From JAYPHU01 sp038127535 (GTDB lineage: Bacteria; Pseudomonadota; Alphaproteobacteria; Rhodospirillales; UBA2165), in contig JAYPHU010000002.1 of assembly GCA_038127535.1 (NCBI GenBank), forward strand, positions 1 through 64,000: a stretch of 64,000 nucleotides of DNA. The letters are read 5' to 3'. The first letter of the stretch is position 1, and the number at the start of each line of letters is the position of its first letter. Shown here piece after piece: positions 17,824 through 26,623 of this stretch. The translations under genes and the position numbers were made by a program. Below the pieces are notes generated by a model. That model worked only from the letters and a program-made list of their open reading frames with translations. It did not search any database and was not told the DNA's origin.

Positions 17824-19058
17824 TCAGACTTCATAATACGCGTCGCCCAGAGCTTCTTTGAACGGCGCGAGGTGCCCTTCATAACGTCGCCATCTGCCGA
17901 CAGAACTGCTGTATATTGGTTGGCGCACCTGCCAAATACTGGCGGTTTTGACTGTACGCTCGGTCAAATGGAACTGCAGACAGGCCTCATCCCACTCTAG
18001 GCCGCAAAACTCAAGTATCTCGCGGGCCTTCGCCTCGTGATCACCGAACATGCCTTCGTAGGCAACGTCGAGAATGTCCAGGGGAAGAACGTCGTGCCAA
18101 TGGGCCATGATCTGTTCATACCCACGGTAATAGTTTCCCAGGTTCTCAAGCTTTGTGGCGAAAGGCAGGGGTGAGGTGAAATGTTGCGTGTAGCACGACA
18201 GGCAGGAGTCCATGGGCTGGCGACGGCAGTGGATTATCTTTGCGCCGGGCAACAGCATCGCAATAAAGCCTAAATGCATAGAGTTCCCCGGCCTTTTGTC
18301 AATCACGTGTGGATTTTTGTCGCTTAGCCGTCGAATATAGGCGATACAAGATTCTCCAAGCCGGCAGGCAAAAAGCTACGGATTGACAATAGCCATCAGC
18401 CGGTCGATGTGGCGTGTGTGCCCTGCCGCATCGAAGGGGGTGGCTCTGTCATCCAACTTATTACCCTGCCGGAAATGTTCAAAGGCCTCGTCATAGCGTT
18501 CGAGATCATCATAAATTTTCCCAAGGGTGAAATGTGGGTTTACGCGGTCCGGCGCCTGCAACCCCTCCCGTTGCAGTATTTCCTCCATGACAGTAATTTC
18601 GCTGTCATCCGCATCGGCCTTNNNNNNNNNNNNNNNNNNNNNNNNNNNNNNNNNNNNNNNNNNNNNNNNNNNNNNNNNNNNNNNNNNNNNNNNNNNNNNN
18701 NNNNNNNNNNNNNNNNNNNNNAGTTGATATTCCGGCTTCAATGCCAACGCCTTTTCAAAAATACCAATCGCGTCGTGCGGCCGCTGCGGCCGCCGCATGG
18801 TGTCATCCAAATTCAAGAATTACTGGGGTTTTAGTAGTCGAATTCCACCGCTCTCAGCATATACTCTATGGCGCGGGTATAGCGTTGACCCATATAATGG
18901 GTCAGTCCCATGGCATGGAGAACACCCGCATCGTTGGGCCGGGCTTCCAGGATCGTCTCACACAGCTTCTCGGCTTCGGCATATTGGCCGGCGCCGATCG
19001 ACCGCATGACAGCGACCAAATCGGCGCCGTTGCTCTCTGTGGTGGGGGTATCAGCCAT
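17824..19058 (-). pseudogene. TPR-sulfotransferase, disrupted and internally deleted
   Basis: On the minus strand, MADTPTTESNGADLVAVM begins a TPR domain at 19058. It stops after residue 75 with TAA and continues in another frame (ALALKPEYQ...). After the N gap come EHFRQGNKLDDR and IDRLMAIVNP, then TAG at about 18373. The same frame then resumes as CIAYIRRLSDKNPHVIDKRP, with HCRRQPMDSCLSCY (3'-phosphate binding) and a C-terminal QVRQPIYSSSVGRWRRY. The stretch carrying the 5'-phosphosulfate loop (PRSGTTL in family members), expected just after AIVNP, is absent. Loss of this PAPS-binding loop plus a frameshift and a nonsense codon mark it as dead. It is the last gene of the T1SS operon that starts at 22808. 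Confidence 0.85.
18622..18721. other. 100-N assembly gap
   Basis: Exactly one hundred undetermined bases within the TPR part of the sulfotransferase pseudogene. A standard scaffold join. The true length is unknown, so the gap may hide TPR units. Confidence 0.99.
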
Positions 19059-19115
19059 TTTCGATCCTCTTACTGGGAAGCGAAGTGAGGTGAGCGCCGC
19101 AATTCGTCAATTCCC

Positions 19116-19783
19116 TCATGTCTCAAAATTACCCTTGTCGGCTGCGTTGCGAGAAACCTGAAATTTGTCGATCCTGAAATTAAATGCAACGGATATCCTC
19201 TCCCCCTCCCCTTCAAACTGATGAACCTGGTGTTTCAGCTAGGCAGGGAAACAGTAAAGCCTTCCGGCCTCTGGTCTCAAGGTAATTCCCCCGCCGAATG
19301 GGTTACCCGGACTGGGAATCATCTCAACCGCTGTTCTGGGATACGCAAACTAAATGCAGCCGGCATCACTACTGTCGTCAAAGGGCCCGCCGGCATCTAC
19401 ATAGTAAACCCCTGACCAGGCGTGTCCGGGATGAGAGTGGAATTTGCTGTATCCGCCGTTACGCAGCACCACAGCCCAAGCGGTGATGTGGTCCGTCGTC
19501 TCAAACTCAGCCGCGGGTACGCCCGTGGTTGCCTCCGTCAATTCACTGAGCGCATGCCCGATGAACTCAAACAATCAGCCCATTTCCGAACTGCTCTCGG
19601 CGAACAAATCCTCGGGGGAATGCCAGCCGGTTGCGATGCTCTTACTGATGCTTTCGTGGGTCTGCTCCTTGTCAGTATATGGCTGCACAGGCTGGGGTTT
19701 ATGGCCCAGTGGTCAGGCAGCACCCCACCAAAGATAGGGGTGGGCCGAACGTACCGGATACCGTCTATGGGGACGAACGCCAT
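19116..19783 (-). pseudogene. 2OG-Fe(II) oxygenase (TIGR02466-like), disrupted
   Basis: The minus strand encodes a putative 2-oxoglutarate/Fe(II) oxygenase in pieces. MAFVPIDGIRYVRPTPIFGG starts 17 bp after the HlyD gene, then a frameshift near 19675 leads to SIATGWHSPEDLFAESSS. A TGA precedes LFEFIGHALSELTE. The catalytic region KFHSHPGHAWSGVYYVDAG is present. It is followed by two TAG codons, at GCI*FAYPRT and CFPA*LKHQ, before ISVAFNFRI ends the domain at the stop around 19116. The iron-binding histidine region and the closing beta strand (SVAFNF) are intact, so decay is recent. It lies between the HlyD gene and the sulfotransferase pseudogene, and both tailoring genes are lost. Confidence 0.85.
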
Positions 19784-19800
19784 GCAACCAATCGATCCGG

Positions 19801-21111
19801 CTATCGCTCCCGCATGGCATCATCCATGGAGTCGATAAAAGGTTGGAACAAATATTGGAACACGGTCCGCTCACCGGTGTGGATGCTGGCAATCACCTGC
19901 ATTCCTGGAAACAAGTTGTAGCGCTCGGGCCCGCGGCGAAAATGATCAGCCCCGGTTTCAATCCGCACTTTGTAGAACGGCGACCCTTCCGGCGTCATCA
20001 ACGTATCGGGGCTCACGGAAACGACCTTGCCGTCCAGCCCCCCAAACCGAGCTGCGTCTGCGGAGGCAAGTTTGACCACCGCCAACTGGCCCGACTGCAC
20101 AAACCCAATATCCTGAGTCGGCAGTTGCGCCTCAATAATCAACCGATCTCCCTTGGGCACGATATCGACGACCGGCTCGCCGGGCTTCAACACACCGCCG
20201 ATGGTCGCCACATAGATGGTTTTGACCACACCCTCCACCGGCGAACGAAGCGTCGTACGACGCAGGCTATCCTTAAACTTCTGCATGCGCTGGCTGAGCT
20301 CATTGTAGGTCAGCCGAGCCTCGTCGAGCTCCTTCTTCGTTTCATCGGCGAAGACCGACTTAATGGTGATCAATCCGGCTCCGGCTTCTTCCAGCGCAGC
20401 ACGGGCGCTGATCAGGGAGGCTTCGGCCTCGGCGATTTCACCGGTCAGCCGCCCCTCTTCCTTAAGAAGGTCCAAGTGCTTGTAACGGTTGGATAAACTC
20501 TCCCGCAACAACTGTTCGCTGATCCGCACTTGCTCTCGAAGTAGCTTGAGAGAATAGCGATGGCCACGAAGCCGGGTGTTAATCTCGTTGATCGCGTGTT
20601 TGCGTTGAAGAATGGATTTCTGTTGCTTGGCAATCTCGGACTCATGCCGGCGCCGGGTGAACTCGAAGGAGCGCGTCGCCTGCGTTACCAATTCCGCATG
20701 GTTGTCTTTCAGGTCTTGTTCAAAATCCGGAGCCGCGTCGCCGTTCAACTGCGCCCTCAGCCGGGTTACTTGGGCGCGCAATGCCGTCAGGCGGACCTGG
20801 AGCTCCCCCACATCCGCACTTGTCGCCGTCGGCTCTAGAACGATCAACTGCTGACCTTTGGCCACCGCCTGCCCTTCCCGCACCAGTATCCGGTTGACGA
20901 TGCCGCCCTCCAGATGCTGCACGGTCTTAACTTGGGTCGACGGAATGACCTCACCGGTGGCGTTGCTGACAATATCCAGCGACCCCCACGCCGCCCAGGC
21001 AATGGCGGCGGCGGTGGTCAACACACACAGCCAGTAGGTCGCGTGGGCCCTGAAACTCTCAAACGCATCCTGCCGGGCGCTTTGTGTCTGCTGGTCCATG
21101 CCGTCGCTCAT
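19801..21111 (-). CDS. Type I secretion periplasmic adaptor (HlyD/PrtE family)
   Basis: A 436-aa membrane fusion protein. After a short cytoplasmic stretch, YWLCVLTTAAAIAWAAWGSL forms the single transmembrane helix at about residues 26-46. TVQHLEGGIVNRILVREGQAV is the first lipoyl/beta-barrel half, a long coiled coil covers residues ~110-300, and LRSPVEGVVKTIYV and LTPG-type repeats complete the barrel. Length is typical of PrtE/HlyD partners. It starts 5 bp after the ABC gene, so the two form a T1SS core; no outer-membrane TolC gene is in the window. Its substrate is unknown, since no RTX gene was found nearby. Confidence 0.9.
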   Translation of the reverse strand: MSDGMDQQTQSARQDAFESFRAHATYWLCVLTTAAAIAWAAWGSLDIVSNATGEVIPSTQVKTVQHLEGGIVNRILVREGQAVAKGQQLIVLEPTATSADVGELQVRLTALRAQVTRLRAQLNGDAAPDFEQDLKDNHAELVTQATRSFEFTRRRHESEIAKQQKSILQRKHAINEINTRLRGHRYSLKLLREQVRISEQLLRESLSNRYKHLDLLKEEGRLTGEIAEAEASLISARAALEEAGAGLITIKSVFADETKKELDEARLTYNELSQRMQKFKDSLRRTTLRSPVEGVVKTIYVATIGGVLKPGEPVVDIVPKGDRLIIEAQLPTQDIGFVQSGQLAVVKLASADAARFGGLDGKVVSVSPDTLMTPEGSPFYKVRIETGADHFRRGPERYNLFPGMQVIASIHTGERTVFQYLFQPFIDSMDDAMRER

Positions 21112-21116
21112 CTTCC

Positions 21117-22808
21117 CTACTCGCCCGCCTGAAGTTCTTCCGCTTGGTTCGCAACGGCATCGGGCACCGTCGTAATCTTCGGCACCGGCTTCTGATTGAT
21201 ATCCAAAATCGTATGTTGGCCCTTCACGATTTTCGGATCATGCGACATAACAATGATTGAATGCCTCGCCTGTGCGAGACGGCCAAGCATTGAATGCACG
21301 GTCTTAATACCCTCTGCATCAAAGCTCTCAATGGGTTCATCGAATAGGACCAACTTGCCGTTTGTCATTAATCCCCGAGCAAGTGCTAAACGCCGTCGTA
21401 TACCCTCAGAGAGCCGCCAACCATTATCTAAAATTTGGGTCTCCAATCCGTTTTCGCTCTCATCAATAAAACGTCTGAGGCCGGCATCGTCTATAACCTG
21501 ATTTATTTGATCCATATCCGCTTCAGTATTATTTATCGTTAGATTTTCCAATACGGTCGCGTTTAATAGAGATGGCTCCTGGGGCAAGTAGATAATTTGC
21601 CGACGCCACCACTCAGACGCCACCTGCTGCAGATCCAAACCGTCGACTAAAATCTGTCCCCTGGTAGGTTCCAAAAGGCCAAGCAGAACGCGCGCAAAAG
21701 TAGTCTTACCGGTCCCATTGTCCCCCGTCACAATCAAGACGGATCCGGGCTCCAATCGCAAATTTACACTCTCAAATAGTGGATCTTTACTACCGTGATA
21801 GGCGAAGGATACATCTCGAAATTCGAGACCGCCTCGATAGTCCGCCAACGCCGAGCCCCTATCCTTTTCCAAAGGCATTTTGGAAAACTCTTTTAGTAAT
21901 TCAATCGATTGCTTCGCCTTGCTAAAAGTTGAGCCAAGTTGTGAGAATTTGGAAATAGGTTGCAGCGCGCGCGCGGCCAGAATATTTGCGCCGATCATCA
22001 CGCCGACGTCGAGTTCTCCCCTCACAACCAATATGCCAGCGGCAACAATAACAAAGACGCTCATAATGCCGTTCGCGCTCTGCGTGAAAGATTGTATCGT
22101 GCCCTGACGGAGCGTCACCAGACGTTTTAATCCATGAACAATTTTCGATTGTTTATTCCAAGAATCCCGCAAGAACTGACCAGCGTTAAACGCTCGCACA
22201 GTCTCGGCCTCCCTAATCGCCGTCCCAAGAATGGCACTCGTGGCGCCTGATGCATTTGTTAATTCGGTATTTTTGTCAGCGATACTAATTGCGCCGAGAA
22301 GGCCGCACAAGAATACGGCGAAGATAAAACCCAAAACGATTAACGCAATGAGCGGAGATAATAAATACAGCACGAAGACGAAAAAAAATGCGAATGGCAC
22401 GTCTAGAACGGCTGTCAAATTGGAGGCATTGTAAGCCTGTTCAATATTATTTGCGCCAGCGACGATTTCCCTCCGCATATCTGGAGCCACACGTTCAAGA
22501 GCCCCCACCTTCGCCTGCGTGAGGATTGAGAACCCCGCGGCAGTCAATTTCTCGTCCGACTGAGCGCTCACACGCTGCGCCAATAGCATTCTCGCGTGAC
22601 GAAAGGCCAACTCCAACGCGATCGCAATGAGTACGCCAACCGTAAGCGTCGTCAGAGTAGAATCCACTCCTTGGGCAACATATCTATTGAGAACTTGGAT
22701 CACAAAAATGGAATTAGCGAGAGCGAGAATGCTTATAAAGGTTGTCGCGACGACAAGCTCGACGCAGATCCCAGGGTGCGCAGTCAACCGTCTCAGTAGT
22801 TCTCTCAT
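21117..22808 (-). CDS. Type I secretion ABC transporter (permease/ATPase)
   Basis: A 563-aa fused ABC exporter. Helices at residues ~20-45, 55-75, 130-150, 155-175 and 240-265 form the transmembrane domain. The ATPase follows with Walker A GDNGTGKTT near residue 362, a Q-loop in YLPQEPSLL, signature LSEGIRRRLALARGL near 464, Walker B LVLFDEP near 486 and the H-loop in MSHD near 518. The signature motif reads LSEGI in place of the canonical LSGGQ. There is no C39 peptidase or cyclophilin-like N-terminal domain, so the substrate is expected to be an RTX-type protein with an uncleaved C-terminal signal. The coding strand is more AT-rich than the nearby glycan genes. It is the first gene of the HlyD/oxygenase/sulfotransferase operon. 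Confidence 0.9.
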   Translation of the reverse strand: MRELLRRLTAHPGICVELVVATTFISILALANSIFVIQVLNRYVAQGVDSTLTTLTVGVLIAIALELAFRHARMLLAQRVSAQSDEKLTAAGFSILTQAKVGALERVAPDMRREIVAGANNIEQAYNASNLTAVLDVPFAFFFVFVLYLLSPLIALIVLGFIFAVFLCGLLGAISIADKNTELTNASGATSAILGTAIREAETVRAFNAGQFLRDSWNKQSKIVHGLKRLVTLRQGTIQSFTQSANGIMSVFVIVAAGILVVRGELDVGVMIGANILAARALQPISKFSQLGSTFSKAKQSIELLKEFSKMPLEKDRGSALADYRGGLEFRDVSFAYHGSKDPLFESVNLRLEPGSVLIVTGDNGTGKTTFARVLLGLLEPTRGQILVDGLDLQQVASEWWRRQIIYLPQEPSLLNATVLENLTINNTEADMDQINQVIDDAGLRRFIDESENGLETQILDNGWRLSEGIRRRLALARGLMTNGKLVLFDEPIESFDAEGIKTVHSMLGRLAQARHSIIVMSHDPKIVKGQHTILDINQKPVPKITTVPDAVANQAEELQAGE

Positions 22809-23213
22809 TGCAAAGGCCTAGCGGAATTTTGATGAGCAGAGGCCTAGGATTATAGCGCGAAAACCTATCGAAAACCTGCAAAATTCGGGTGATTAGCAGA
22901 TTTTAGTTCACGGCAAGACAGCGACGATGCCACCGCCTCATTTACTAAAAGTCATACGATCTGATAGATGAGACGCCACTTAATATGGCCTCGAGAGCAC
23001 CCAGCCGCGGGGCTATTGGGTTCGTTTCGTAATTTTGGGCGGAATATCTCCTATTGGGTGTTGTTATTTTATTATTTCCCTTATTGGTTTTTGCCAGAAA
23101 TTACCTGAAATCGTCAAGATAAGCCGTCGGTAATGTTGAGGTGCTCCTCGCGAGTTTGGACTATCAGTAAGCTTCGGAAGAAATAATTGATTGCTGAGAA
23201 TTTAGGGCGAATT
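22809..23213. other. Intergenic region, no gene seen
   Basis: About 400 bp upstream of the T1SS operon. It should contain that operon's promoter, but I see no confident -35/-10 pair, RNA gene or repeat. It is clearly AT-richer than the flanking glycan region. Confidence 0.5.
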
Positions 23214-23597
23214 TTAACTTCTGGTCGGCAGGCATACCGTAAAGATGTTGGATTTGGCGACTCGCTGATCTTCAGAATTGAACGCTGGCGCCGGTCCGAA
23301 AAAGTATCCCGAGCTGCCCAATTCGTAGAGTTTGTCGAATTGGTCTCGGCCCAATTTTCCGGTCATGAGATCGCGCACGATCTCCGATGTCGGCGTAACC
23401 TGACCGGCTCTTTTTCTCGCCTTTTCCCATTTCCGAGATTCATATTGACCTCTTTTGGTCGCCCAAAATTGTGCAAAACGGTTTCTAACACGCATCACCG
23501 ACGCCTCGCAGATTTTCTCCGACTGCATGGGTATCTGCGTTGCCGCGGATGCCGGCTGAGCGGCAATGATGAAGTAAACGACCAGAACCCAATCCAA
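23214..23597 (-). CDS. Small exported protein of unknown function
   Basis: A possible 127-aa protein starting at TTG 23597, eight bases after a strong Shine-Dalgarno (gaggagg). The first residues, WVLVVYFIIAAQPASAATQI, look like a signal peptide with an Ala-x-Ala cleavage site near residue 20. The mature part has one region rich in Arg/Lys (RVRNRFAQFWATKRGQYES) and a C-terminal half without recognised motifs. Two cysteines remain, near residues 31 and 121. A competing plus-strand ORF overlaps it, but lacks a signal and a good ribosome-binding site. Function not recognised. Confidence 0.45.
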   Translation of the reverse strand: MDWVLVVYFIIAAQPASAATQIPMQSEKICEASVMRVRNRFAQFWATKRGQYESRKWEKARKRAGQVTPTSEIVRDLMTGKLGRDQFDKLYELGSSGYFFGPAPAFNSEDQRVAKSNIFTVCLPTRS

Positions 23598-23777
23598 GGT
23601 AATATCCTCCTCACCAATGGACATACCACAATTCGGGAGCCAATCACCTAAAGGACGAATTAAAATTCAATGAGATCTGGCTGAAGATCGGATCAATAGA
23701 TTTTAATAAGTCTACATTTTGGCAGTTCAGTGTGAGCCACTGAATTAAGCCAAATGTTCTCGGAATTGAGCTTTTTT

Positions 23778-23808
23778 TTGAACCATATTTGTATCGCCAA
23801 CGTATAAA
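23778..23808 (+). promoter_or_regulatory. Possible promoter for the DCC/glutathione peroxidase pair
   Basis: TTGAAC at 23778-23783 and TATAAA at 23803-23808, 19 bp apart, about 25 bp before the DCC gene start in a strongly AT-rich stretch. Spacing is longer than ideal, so this is tentative. Confidence 0.3.
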
Positions 23809-23831
23809 ATACCGGAAAATAAGGGTTAATT

Positions 23832-24212
23832 ATGGCCTCAAATCGAATTACGCAACCAGTTACGTTTACGGTTTACTACGATGGCGCGTGCCCACTGTGC
23901 CGCCGCGAAATAGGCCTCTACAAAAAGTCGAGAGGGGCAAACACGGTCATTTGGAGTGACGTTAGCAGCCCGGATGGCAGCCTACCGCCAGGTGTAGCAA
24001 GAGACGATGCACTGCAACGGTTCCACATTAAGGATGCAAAGGGTAGCATCCACTCGGGAGCGGCGGCCTTCATAGAACTTTGGCATCATTTGCCGGGTTA
24101 TAGAGCGTGGGGCCGCGCCTGTAACAACCGACCAATAAGGAAAATTTTGGAGTTCTTTTATATCAAATTTCTCAAAGTACGCCCCCTGATAAAAACTCTC
24201 ATCACAGATTGA
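23832..24212 (+). CDS. DCC-family thiol-disulfide oxidoreductase (DUF393)
   Basis: A 126-aa protein with the DCC-family signature TVYYDGACPLCRREI at residues ~12-26. The CxxC pair is the presumed redox centre on a thioredoxin-like fold. The tail is rich in aromatic and basic residues (RKILEFFYIKFLK), which may bind the membrane. It ends 7 bp before a glutathione peroxidase gene, so the two are almost certainly co-transcribed and serve thiol/peroxide handling. The exact substrate of DCC proteins is not established. Confidence 0.82.
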   Translation: MASNRITQPVTFTVYYDGACPLCRREIGLYKKSRGANTVIWSDVSSPDGSLPPGVARDDALQRFHIKDAKGSIHSGAAAFIELWHHLPGYRAWGRACNNRPIRKILEFFYIKFLKVRPLIKTLITD

Positions 24213-24219
24213 TCAAACC

Positions 24220-24801
24220 ATGAAAAAAAATTTTCTCTTATTACTTGTAGGTCTCATGTTTACTTTTTTCTCCGCCGGAGGTAGGGCCGCCCCCGGAGCA
24301 ACTCAGGTCAATGCTCACGACTTTTCGTTTAAGTCGATGGATGGAGAGCAGCTGCCCCTGTCGTTGTATCGCGGCAAGGCCATTATGATTGTCAATACGG
24401 CGTCACGTTGCGGCTTCACGAAACAGTATTCGGCTCTCCAGGAGGTTTGGCAACAGTATCGAGACCGCGGACTTATTGTCCTTGGCGTGCCGTCAGGCGA
24501 TTTCGGCAATCAAGAACTGGCAACAGAAAAGCAAATTAAGAATTTCTGTTCAGTAAATTTCAATATTGATTTTCCGATGACGGAAAAAACCTCGGTCTCC
24601 GGAGAAAATGCGCACGAGTTCTACAAATGGGCACGAGACTCGCTTGGCGGAATAGCAAGGCCGCGCTGGAACTTCCATAAATATTTGATTGATCCACGCG
24701 GGAATTTGGTCGATTGGTTTTCCTCTCCCACGTCTCCCACGTCAACGAAAGTCAGGAGCGCCATCGAGAGCTTTCTCCCTCAGCGGCAGAGCTTACGCTG
24801 A
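24220..24801 (+). CDS. Exported glutathione peroxidase-like protein
   Basis: A 193-aa thiol peroxidase. Residues 1-23 (MKKNFLLLLVGLMFTFFSAG) are a signal peptide. The catalytic centre NTASRCGFT uses cysteine at the position occupied by selenocysteine in animal GPx, and RPRWNFHKYLID holds the catalytic Trp-Asn pair. The motif that is GFPCNQFG in GPx1 reads GVPSGDFGNQE here, so the tetrad glutamine is replaced by aspartate. That is a common variant in alphaproteobacterial GPx. It probably reduces hydroperoxides in the periplasm using thioredoxin-like donors, and the DCC protein just upstream could supply electrons. Length is that of the family plus a signal peptide. Confidence 0.88.
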   Translation: MKKNFLLLLVGLMFTFFSAGGRAAPGATQVNAHDFSFKSMDGEQLPLSLYRGKAIMIVNTASRCGFTKQYSALQEVWQQYRDRGLIVLGVPSGDFGNQELATEKQIKNFCSVNFNIDFPMTEKTSVSGENAHEFYKWARDSLGGIARPRWNFHKYLIDPRGNLVDWFSSPTSPTSTKVRSAIESFLPQRQSLR

Positions 24802-24875
24802 GTATGTGACGATGGTTAACCCCCTTAGGTAAGTTTTAACGCTATACCCAAAACGACAGCATTATTTAAGGAAGT

Positions 24876-24980
24876 ATGATGTTTAAGTTTATCCTAAATC
24901 TCTTTGCCCACCCGATGCACTGCTGGGCTGGGAACTACCGGCGATCCTGTAACGTGAAGTATGACGACATCTGCATGTAG
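24876..24980 (+). CDS. Possible 34-aa cysteine-containing peptide
   Basis: ATGATG at 24876 follows an acceptable Shine-Dalgarno (aaggaag) and opens a 34-codon frame, MMFKFILNLFAHPMHCWAG at its start, ending with TAG at 24980. It has three cysteines and a hydrophobic N-terminus. It could be a small membrane or leader peptide, or chance. No homologue recognised. Confidence 0.25.
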   Translation: MMFKFILNLFAHPMHCWAGNYRRSCNVKYDDICM

Positions 24981-25414
24981 CAATCAACGCAGAGCAACCC
25001 GGCCGACATACTGGAACGTCGTCGCGTCTTTTCTCCTGCTGCATACCAAGCCTGGGGCATTACCCGTGGTCTATGCTTGCCGCCAGGATACTTTTGCTCA
25101 CTACTTGGGTGTGACAGGGTTGACTGCTGTCACGTAGCTACGCTTTGGACCACAAAAGGTTTGAATCCAAATCGATCGCTATATTTTTGGATTATGATAG
25201 TCCAAAGAATACGGCTCCTCTGCGGCAAGACAATAAAGTCGCTTTAAAATATTTCCATAATTAGTGACATTCTCTCGATTGTTCCAAGCCATCGATTCCT
25301 TAATAGTTTCAAAGTCAGGCGTTAGGTATTTTTAGATCTGGTCGATGTCATCTGTGCAGTTGATGCAGTGCTGAGCCTGAGTAGGTTCATAATCTTAAAA
25401 AAATTTTGGGATAG
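24981..25414. other. Intergenic region, no clear gene
   Basis: No supported ORF, repeat or RNA. It is AT-rich, with short hairpin-like stretches such as tgctgtcacgtagctacg near 25125, but nothing convincing. It precedes a DMT permease whose start (TTG 25415) is itself uncertain. Confidence 0.45.
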
Positions 25415-26299
25415 TTGAAATTGGGAATTTCAAGATCACAATTAGGGATATTTTTAGCTCTCGGAAGCGCAGTTTGTTTTGCTTTGGCCAATACGTTCGC
25501 TCGTTTAGCTTACGACGGCGGCACCACGCCCTTCACCTTGACCGTGTCGCGCTTTTATCTGCCGGCAATTGTACTGATCGCGATCCTGGTGATAACTCGG
25601 CAATCCTGTATTCTCGATAAACGCTCTGCCTTCGGATCGGTCTTCCTGGGCGTCGTCACAGTGATCTACACACTAGCCTTGCTAACCGCCATAGAACGCC
25701 TGCCGGTACCAATCGCCATCCTGATCTTTTATCTGTTTCCGATTTTAACAGCATTTATTCTGGGAGCCGTAGGGTGGAGCCGGATCAGCAAGATTGCGGT
25801 CATCGGGGCGCTGGTCGCGTTTGTCGGATTGGCCCTGGCACTGGGCATCGAGTTTGACGAACTGGATGGCATGGGGATGATTCTGGCCGCTGGCGCCGCG
25901 ATCGGCTTGGCAACTGTCTCGGCAATTAGCAATCAGATCATGGGTGGACAGGACCCGCGCCGCGCGACGCTCTACATGTGCTCGACAGGTATCGTCATCA
26001 TGACTGCGCTTGCCTTAATCCGGAGCGAATTCACGCTGCCCGAAACGCCGTCCGGCTGGACTGGCTTTGCCCTGACCAATGTATTGTATGCGATTGCAAT
26101 GATCAGTTTTTTCTATGCTATCTCCTATGCCGGAGCCGGCGCCACTACCTTTTTTTCGAACCTGGAGCCCTTGGTGGTCACCGGCGCGGCATTCGTATTC
26201 CTCGACCAGTCGCTCGCACCACTGCAACTTGCGGGTGTCGCCATTGTTGTCAGCGCGCTGATTTATGTGGGTAAATCGAAATCCGGCGTGGGGCATTAA
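25415..26299 (+). CDS. EamA/DMT-family permease
   Basis: A 294-aa drug/metabolite transporter with ten predicted helices in two EamA repeats. The first begins GIFLALGSAVCFALANTFARLAY, the second GMILAAGAAIGLATVSAIS. Members export amino acids, metabolites or osmolytes by proton exchange. The TTG at 25415 has only a weak GGGA ribosome-binding site, and the gene is not in an obvious operon. Substrate unknown. Confidence 0.85.
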   Translation: MKLGISRSQLGIFLALGSAVCFALANTFARLAYDGGTTPFTLTVSRFYLPAIVLIAILVITRQSCILDKRSAFGSVFLGVVTVIYTLALLTAIERLPVPIAILIFYLFPILTAFILGAVGWSRISKIAVIGALVAFVGLALALGIEFDELDGMGMILAAGAAIGLATVSAISNQIMGGQDPRRATLYMCSTGIVIMTALALIRSEFTLPETPSGWTGFALTNVLYAIAMISFFYAISYAGAGATTFFSNLEPLVVTGAAFVFLDQSLAPLQLAGVAIVVSALIYVGKSKSGVGH

Positions 26300-26514
26300 A
26301 ACCCATTAACCCTATTTACTGGCCGCTGAAAACCTGCGCCTTCAGTTAAAGGATATGATTTGTTGGACCTGATCAGGTTCATCTTGTCGATATCTTTGTT
26401 ACCTAAGGGTTTTCGTAAAATATTGGAGAGTAGGACGATCATGCCCTCACAGATCACGCCAACCCCTACTTCAAACATTGCCGCTGCCATTATGCTGTTT
26501 CCCATGCCGGAAAG
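26300..26514. other. Intergenic, no supported gene
   Basis: Downstream of the DMT gene; only degenerate sequence leading into the histidine-kinase remnant below. Short ORFs on both strands have no recognisable product. Confidence 0.4.
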
Positions 26515-26608
26515 AATCATCGTCTAAATACACGGCGGTAAAATCGGCTATCAGCCGAACGAGGACGAAGGCTCCACCTTCTGGTTTTCCTTGCCGGTCG
26601 CTGGCTAG
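26515..26608 (+). pseudogene. Histidine kinase C-terminal remnant
   Basis: Reading IIV*IHGGKIGYQPNEDEGSTFWFSLPVAG, this is the last ~30 residues of an HATPase_c domain (the G2-box equivalent and closing strand), with a TAA at 26525 in the middle and no kinase core upstream. It ends at TAG 26606-26608. It is a leftover of a sensor kinase gene. Confidence 0.7.
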
Positions 26609-26623
26609 CTGTTCTGCGTCCGG

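Noticed and set aside
19560..19590. TGA in the oxygenase remnant as selenocysteine
   Set aside because: It does not align with a cysteine position, and the gene has other stops and a frameshift.
23187..23651. Plus-strand 154-aa ORF
   Set aside because: It overlaps the minus-strand ORF that has a signal peptide and a strong ribosome-binding site. Its own sequence has no recognisable features.
24220..24801. Glutathione peroxidase as a second selenoprotein
   Set aside because: The catalytic codon is TGC for cysteine (ASRCGFT), and there is no in-frame UGA.
25140..25200. tRNA-like T-arm sequence ggtttgaatcc
   Set aside because: No acceptor stem, anticodon arm or CCA context can be built around it.
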